Source: Lentzea fradiae (GTDB taxonomy: Bacteria > Actinomycetota > Actinomycetes > Mycobacteriales > Pseudonocardiaceae). From it: DNA of 64,000 nucleotides. The translations under genes and the position numbers were made by a program. The notes below the pieces were generated by a model. The model saw only the letters and a list, made by a program, of their open reading frames with translations. It did no database searches and was not told the DNA's origin. Below are positions 60,016-64,000 of this stretch, piece after piece. The DNA lies in assembly GCF_900100955.1 (NCBI RefSeq), contig NZ_FNCC01000013.1, forward strand, positions 62,001 through 126,000, read 5' to 3'. Every line of letters begins with the position of its first letter. Within the stretch, counting starts at the first letter, position 1.

Positions 60016-60294
60016 ATGACCTGGCTGACAGCAACAGTCCTGTGCGGCGCGGTGGTGGTGGTGATGGTGGTCGCGCTGGCGGCGGCCCCGGACGCCGCGA
60101 CCGCCCACCCGGCCCGCGGCGACCTCCTCGACGCCGTCCGGGCGTCCACGATGGACACCCACCGGCTCGTCGTCCACCCTGGCGACCACGCCGTGGACGC
60201 GAGGCGCGGCACCTGTCGCGCCGTCGACGCGCGAGGCAGGCCGGTCACCGCCGGTACCCTGCCCCGCGGACCGGCCCCGTTCGAGGGCACGTGA
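60016..60294 (+). CDS. small exported protein of unknown function
   Basis: A 92-residue protein with an N-terminal hydrophobic helix (LTATVLCGAVVVVMVVALAA) that could be a signal peptide or anchor, followed by AAPDAATAHPARGD, and a polar remainder with one Cys (RRGTCRAVDARG). No family recognised. It starts 37 bp after the third of the direct repeats and ends just before a strong terminator, which supports expression. No clear Shine-Dalgarno. Confidence 0.55.
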   Translation: MTWLTATVLCGAVVVVMVVALAAAPDAATAHPARGDLLDAVRASTMDTHRLVVHPGDHAVDARRGTCRAVDARGRPVTAGTLPRGPAPFEGT

Positions 60295-60298
60295 ACGA

Positions 60299-60334
60299 GA
60301 AGCGGGGCGGAGGACAAGTCCTCCGCCCCGCTTC
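60299..60334. terminator. bidirectional terminator
   Basis: Perfect 17-bp arms (60299-60315 and 60318-60334) with two central bases, between the small exported gene (ends 60294) and livF (ends 60349). Confidence 0.85.
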
Positions 60335-60348
60335 CCCGAACGCCTACC

Positions 60349-61065
60349 TCAGTGGACCTCGCCCAGGTACGCGTCGCGCACCCGCTGGTCGGCCAGGAGC
60401 GAGTGCCCCGGGCCGTCGAGGGTGGTCCTGCCGAGGTCGATCACGTAGCCGTGGTCGGACAACGCCAGCGCCGCGAGGGCGTTCTGCTCGACGAGCAGGA
60501 TGGTGGTGCCCAGCGACTGCAGCTCCTTGATGGTGTCGAAGATCTTCTGCGTCATGATCGGCGAGAGACCCATCGAGGGCTCGTCGAGCATCAGCAGACG
60601 GGGCTTCGACATCATCGCGCGGCCGATGGCGAGCATCTGCTGCTCACCACCGGAGAAGAGCCCGGCCTTGTTGTGCCGCCGCTCCCCCAGCACGGGGAAC
60701 AGCTCGTAGACCCGGTCCATGTCGGCCTGCACGCCGTCGTCCTTGCGGACGTACGCGCCGAGCTGCAGGTTCTCCTCCACGGTCATCCGCGGGAAGAGCC
60801 GACGGCCCTCCGGGGAGTGCGAGATGCCCATGCCGAGGATGGCGTGGGCGGGCTCCGCGTGGATGGGCTTGCCCTGGAACAGGATCTCGCCCGACGCGGG
60901 ACGCAGCAGCCCCGAGATGGTGCGCAGGGTCGTCGTCTTGCCCGCACCGTTCGAGCCGATCAGCGACACGATCTGGCCGGCCTCGACGGTGAACGAGATG
61001 TCCCGGACGGCCTCGATCGCGCCGTAGGCGACCGAGAGGTTGCGGACTTCGAGCAGCGGGCTCAT
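60349..61065 (-). CDS. livF: branched-chain amino-acid ABC transporter ATPase LivF
   Basis: A 238-residue ABC ATPase of the LivF type. Walker A GSNGAGKTTT, signature LFSGGEQQM, Walker B LLMLDEPSMGL and the H-loop region TTILLVEQNALAALA. LivF works with LivG as the energy-coupling pair of the high-affinity branched-chain amino-acid importer. The ATG start at 61065 overlaps livG by 4 bp. Last gene of the operon, ending at a strong terminator. Confidence 0.95.
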   Translation of the reverse strand: MSPLLEVRNLSVAYGAIEAVRDISFTVEAGQIVSLIGSNGAGKTTTLRTISGLLRPASGEILFQGKPIHAEPAHAILGMGISHSPEGRRLFPRMTVEENLQLGAYVRKDDGVQADMDRVYELFPVLGERRHNKAGLFSGGEQQMLAIGRAMMSKPRLLMLDEPSMGLSPIMTQKIFDTIKELQSLGTTILLVEQNALAALALSDHGYVIDLGRTTLDGPGHSLLADQRVRDAYLGEVH

Positions 61066-61871
61066 GCCTGCTCTCCCTTCGCGGCCTCGACGTCGTGCTG
61101 GACTTCCTCCGGCGGCTTGCCGAGGTACGCCTCGACCACCCGCGGATCCGCCCGCACGACCGCGGGGCTGCCCTCGACGAGCAGTTCGCCCTGCACGAGC
61201 ACGGAGACCGAGTCGCACAGCCCGAAGATGAACTTGATGTCGTGCTCGATGACGACGACGGACACACCCGTCTCGCGGATGCGGAAGATCAGCTGCTGCG
61301 TCGCTTCCGTCTCCTGCGGGTTCATGCCCGCGGTGGGCTCGTCCAGCAGCAGCACCGCCGGGTCCGTCGCCAACGCGCGCGCGATCTCCAGACGGCGCTG
61401 GTCGCCGTACGGGAGGTTGCGCGAGAGCTCGTCGTCGACACCGTTGAGGCCGACGAACGCGAGCAGCTCCCGCGACCGCTCCCGCGCCGCCTTCTCACCG
61501 CGCTGGTAGGCCGGGCCGTGGAACAGCGAGGCCAGCGGGCCCTGCTTCATCCGCACGTGCCGGCCCACCATGACGTTCTCCAGCACGGTCATGCTGGGGA
61601 ACAGGCGGATGTTCTGGAACGTGCGGGCCACGCCCGCGTCCGTCACCTTCGCCGGGTCACCGGGCAGGACGTTGCCCTTGAGCAGCACCTGGCCCGTGGT
61701 CGGCGTGTACAGACCCGTCAGGCAGTTGAAGAACGTCGTCTTCCCCGCGCCGTTCGGGCCGATCAGGCCGACGATCTTGCCTTCCTCGAGCGTCAGGGTG
61801 ACGCCCTTCAACGCCTTGAGGCCACCGAAGACCATCGAGACGTCACGCGCCTCCAGAACAGGCGTGCTCAT
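61062..61871 (-). CDS. livG: branched-chain amino-acid ABC transporter ATPase LivG
   Basis: A 269-residue ABC ATPase: Walker A GPNGAGKTTFFN, the LivG-specific insert ARTFQNIRLFPSMTVLENVMVGRH, signature LPYGDQRRLEIARAL, Walker B VLLLDEPTAGMN and H-loop VVVIEHDIKF. It shares 4-bp overlaps with livF and livM, so the three are translationally coupled. The C-terminal tail is acidic and slightly longer than in E. coli LivG. Confidence 0.95.
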   Translation of the reverse strand: MSTPVLEARDVSMVFGGLKALKGVTLTLEEGKIVGLIGPNGAGKTTFFNCLTGLYTPTTGQVLLKGNVLPGDPAKVTDAGVARTFQNIRLFPSMTVLENVMVGRHVRMKQGPLASLFHGPAYQRGEKAARERSRELLAFVGLNGVDDELSRNLPYGDQRRLEIARALATDPAVLLLDEPTAGMNPQETEATQQLIFRIRETGVSVVVIEHDIKFIFGLCDSVSVLVQGELLVEGSPAVVRADPRVVEAYLGKPPEEVQHDVEAAKGEQA

Positions 61872-63580
61872 GCCTTCCTCGCCTCCACGTGCGCCTCTTC
61901 GGCGTTCTCATCGGCCTTCTCGGCCATCTCGGCGCGCCGGTGCGCGTCGGGGATGAGGCCGACCGGCCGGAACCGCATGATCAGGATCAACGCGAGGCCG
62001 AAGATCATGAGGCGGTACTCCTCGAAGTCGCGCAGCTTCTCGGGCAGCACGAACAGCAGCGAGGCACCGAGGACGGCACCGGGGATCGAGCCCATGCCGC
62101 CGAGGATGACCGCCGCGAGGAGCGTGATCGACTCGAGGAACTTGAACGACTCGTACGAGACGGTGCCGTTCTTGTGCGCGAACACCGCGCCCGCGAGACC
62201 CGCGAGCATGGCGCCGATGAGGAACGCGAGGATCTTCATCTTGCCGGTGCGGATGCCCATCGCGCGGGCGGCGTCCTCGTCCTCCCGGATCGCGATCCAG
62301 GCACGGCCGATGCGGCTGAACTTGAGGTTCGCGAACACCGCCATCGTGGCCGCGACGAGCAGCACGATGAGGATGTAGTAGAGAACACCTCCCGGGAGCT
62401 TCACCGGGCCGATCGTGATCGAGCGGTTGAACTCCGCCCCGAACAGCGACAGCGCCGGGATGCCGGGGATGGCGTTGGAGCCGTTGGTGAAGCCACCGAT
62501 GTCGTTCTGCGCGGAGCGGGTGAAGATCTCACCGAACGCCAGCGTCACGATCGCGAGGTAGTCACCGCGGACCCGCAGCGTCGGCGAGCCGACGATCGCG
62601 CCGAAGATGCCGGCGACGACGGCCGCGATCGCCGCGGCGACCGGGAACGGCAGGGAGAAGCCGAAGTACGCCGTGGCCGCGCCGGAGAAGTTCGCCGCGA
62701 CGAGGGCGCCGATGCCCATGAACGCGACGTAGCCGAGGTCGAGCAGACCCGCGAGGCCGACGACGATGTTCAGGCCGATCGCGGTGGCGGCGTAGATGCC
62801 GATGTTCGCCGCGACCGTCATCCAGTACTCGTTGCCCGCGTCGGTGAACGGCAGCAGCAACGCGCACGCCGCCAGCACGATGACGCTGAACACGCGGTGC
62901 TCCTCGGACAGAGCCGAGATCCACCGCACGAGGCCGACACCGCTGAGAGCGGCGAGCACGCCACCCGCGAACCCGAGGAACGACAGGAAGATCGCACCCG
63001 CGTACGGGTTCGAGGCACCGACGCCACCGGTGGTCAGCATCGCGGCGACGGCGTAGAGCACCCCGCCGAACGCCACCAGCAGCACCAGGTAGGCGACCGG
63101 GGTCGAGACCTTGAACTTCCAGTCCGCCACCGGCTCGATGCCGATGCCGTAGCTCGCGAGGATCACGAGCACACCGGCGACGACGCCGACGACACCACCG
63201 AACGCGACCTCACCGTCGAGGGCGGTGATGGCACCGAGGCCGCCACCCTTGATCGTGATGTAGAGCGCGTTGATGAACGACACGGCCAGGGTGCCCCAGC
63301 CGAGCGCCCGGAGGACCCGGCCACGCGACGGGGTCGGCGCCAGGGCCGCGACCAGGATGAACACGCCGAACAGCAGCATGTGCCACCGGAAGCCGGTGAC
63401 GAGGAACGGAGCGTCGAAGAACTGCAGCGTCGACTTGTCCGGCCAGTTGCCGTCGTTGAGGCTGAACGTGACCCAGGGCAGCAGGGCGGCGACGACGGCG
63501 AGGACACCACCGGCGATCGCGAGCGGCTTGCCGAGGGGTGCGAGCGCTGAGCGCTTCTCCGAAATGGCGACCGTGCTCAT
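61868..63580 (-). CDS. livM: branched-chain amino-acid ABC transporter permease LivM, extended
   Basis: A 570-residue permease. The C-terminal 320 residues are ordinary LivM (NIVVGLAGLLDLGYVAFMGIGALVAA, LRVRGDYLAIVTLAFGEIFTRSAQN, AWIAIREDEDAARAMGI, GGMGSIPGAVLGASLLFVLPE). The N-terminal 240 residues add about six further transmembrane helices (AIAGGVLAVVAALLPWVTFS, LLFGVFILVAALA, GVVAGVLVILASYGIG and others). The extra part is seen in several actinobacterial LivM proteins and has no known job. Overlaps both neighbours by 4 bp. Confidence 0.93.
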   Translation of the reverse strand: MSTVAISEKRSALAPLGKPLAIAGGVLAVVAALLPWVTFSLNDGNWPDKSTLQFFDAPFLVTGFRWHMLLFGVFILVAALAPTPSRGRVLRALGWGTLAVSFINALYITIKGGGLGAITALDGEVAFGGVVGVVAGVLVILASYGIGIEPVADWKFKVSTPVAYLVLLVAFGGVLYAVAAMLTTGGVGASNPYAGAIFLSFLGFAGGVLAALSGVGLVRWISALSEEHRVFSVIVLAACALLLPFTDAGNEYWMTVAANIGIYAATAIGLNIVVGLAGLLDLGYVAFMGIGALVAANFSGAATAYFGFSLPFPVAAAIAAVVAGIFGAIVGSPTLRVRGDYLAIVTLAFGEIFTRSAQNDIGGFTNGSNAIPGIPALSLFGAEFNRSITIGPVKLPGGVLYYILIVLLVAATMAVFANLKFSRIGRAWIAIREDEDAARAMGIRTGKMKILAFLIGAMLAGLAGAVFAHKNGTVSYESFKFLESITLLAAVILGGMGSIPGAVLGASLLFVLPEKLRDFEEYRLMIFGLALILIMRFRPVGLIPDAHRRAEMAEKADENAEEAHVEARKA

Positions 63581-64000
63581 GCGCGCACCCTTTCCGGCTC
63601 ACCGAACAGACCCTGCGGGCGGAAGACGAGCACGAGGATCAGCACCACGAAGATCCAGACGTAGTCGTACTGGGTGCCACCCGGCATGTACTGACCGGAC
63701 AGGGTCTTGATCAGACCGATGATGAACGCGCCGACGACAGCGCCGCGGATGCTGCCGACACCGCCCAGCACGGCCGCCGTGAAGGCGAAGATGCCGTTCT
63801 GGAAGCCCATGTCGATGTTGATGTTGTTCAGGTAACCGCCGAACATGACGCCCGCGACGCCCGCGAGCACGGCGCCGAAGACGAACGTCAGGACGATGAC
63901 GCGGTCGGGGTTGACGCCCATCAGCTTCGCGGTGTCGGGGTCCTGCGCGGTGGCGCGCATCGCCCGGCCCATCCGCGACTTGTTGATGTAGGTCTGCAGG
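63577..64000 (-). CDS. livH: branched-chain amino-acid ABC transporter permease LivH, N-terminus beyond the window
   Basis: About 140 C-terminal residues of LivH are present; the start lies past 64000. The EAA-like loop INKSRMGRAMRATAQDPDTAKLMGVNPDRV, the helix TFVFGAVLAGVAGVMFGG and the segment AAVLGGVGSIRGAVVGAFIIGL are characteristic. LivH and LivM form the membrane channel of the importer. It overlaps livM by 4 bp. A periplasmic-type binding protein gene would be expected further right. Confidence 0.95.
   Translation of the reverse strand, partial: LQTYINKSRMGRAMRATAQDPDTAKLMGVNPDRVIVLTFVFGAVLAGVAGVMFGGYLNNINIDMGFQNGIFAFTAAVLGGVGSIRGAVVGAFIIGLIKTLSGQYMPGGTQYDYVWIFVVLILVLVFRPQGLFGEPERVRA

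Noticed and set aside
1-64000. tRNA, rRNA, integrase or transposase signs
   Set aside because: No cloverleaf-like sequence, ribosomal RNA block or recombinase motif was recognised on either strand, so the island at 14-23 kb shows no visible mobility genes.

Overview
The window is very GC-rich, uses many GTG starts and is packed with overlapping genes. It carries typical actinobacterial families: an ESX-type secretion cluster, a CoaE-GrpB fusion, EI24, DUF5685, DUF402 and YhgE/Pip proteins. This suggests a filamentous actinomycete, most likely of the Pseudonocardiales (Lentzea/Saccharothrix-like). The genus is an inference from gene style. No rRNA, tRNA, CRISPR array or insertion sequence was seen.

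Layout. 1-14.3 kb: housekeeping and accessory genes, including a Y-family DNA polymerase with an aliphatic steric-gate residue, a divergent Nudix hydrolase, secreted endonuclease I, a YqeB-like/TetR pair behind a perfect palindrome, a class V aminotransferase, YihY/BrkB, EI24, a beta-propeller protein, a secreted trypsin and an FKBP. 14.4-22.7 kb: the most distinctive region, a type VII secretion/polymorphic toxin island. It has a YbaB-like protein, an EspC-like secreted helical protein, a 1376-residue multidomain toxin ending in a His-Asn nuclease domain, three YezG-like immunity paralogues, and a convergent gene whose N-terminus resembles the leader of contractile-injection cargo. The toxin and the convergent gene both show a His...Cys arrangement like caspase-fold peptidases. 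22.8-30.1 kb: HdeD, a GT87-type mannosyltransferase, a RES-type toxin-antitoxin pair, an S9 peptidase, an amidohydrolase and TerC preceded by a probable Mn2+ (yybP-ykoY) riboswitch. 30.5-36 kb: a hydrolase-ABC ATPase fusion with its permease, VOC, MmcQ/YjbR and MarR genes. 36-44.4 kb: uvrB, DUF5685, tandem DUF402 genes, coaE and rpsA. 44.5-50.6 kb: methyltransferase, GNAT, and a degenerate-ATPase/YhgE/TetR operon with a perfect palindromic operator. 50.6-56.4 kb: cold-shock protein, secreted NlpC/propeller protein, HxlR and TetR regulators each with paired operators, and an Hsp70-like protein. 56.8-64 kb: polA, a thioesterase, and the livFGMH branched-chain amino-acid ABC transporter, cut by the window end.

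How the parts work together. DNA metabolism is represented by polA, uvrB and Pol IV. Translation and CoA synthesis are represented by rpsA and coaE. Interbacterial conflict is represented by the T7SS toxin with duplicated immunity genes and by the RES toxin-antitoxin module. Several small regulator operons carry readable operators next to their own regulator gene, which suggests autoregulation. All function calls come from reading the translated sequence; no database search was run.
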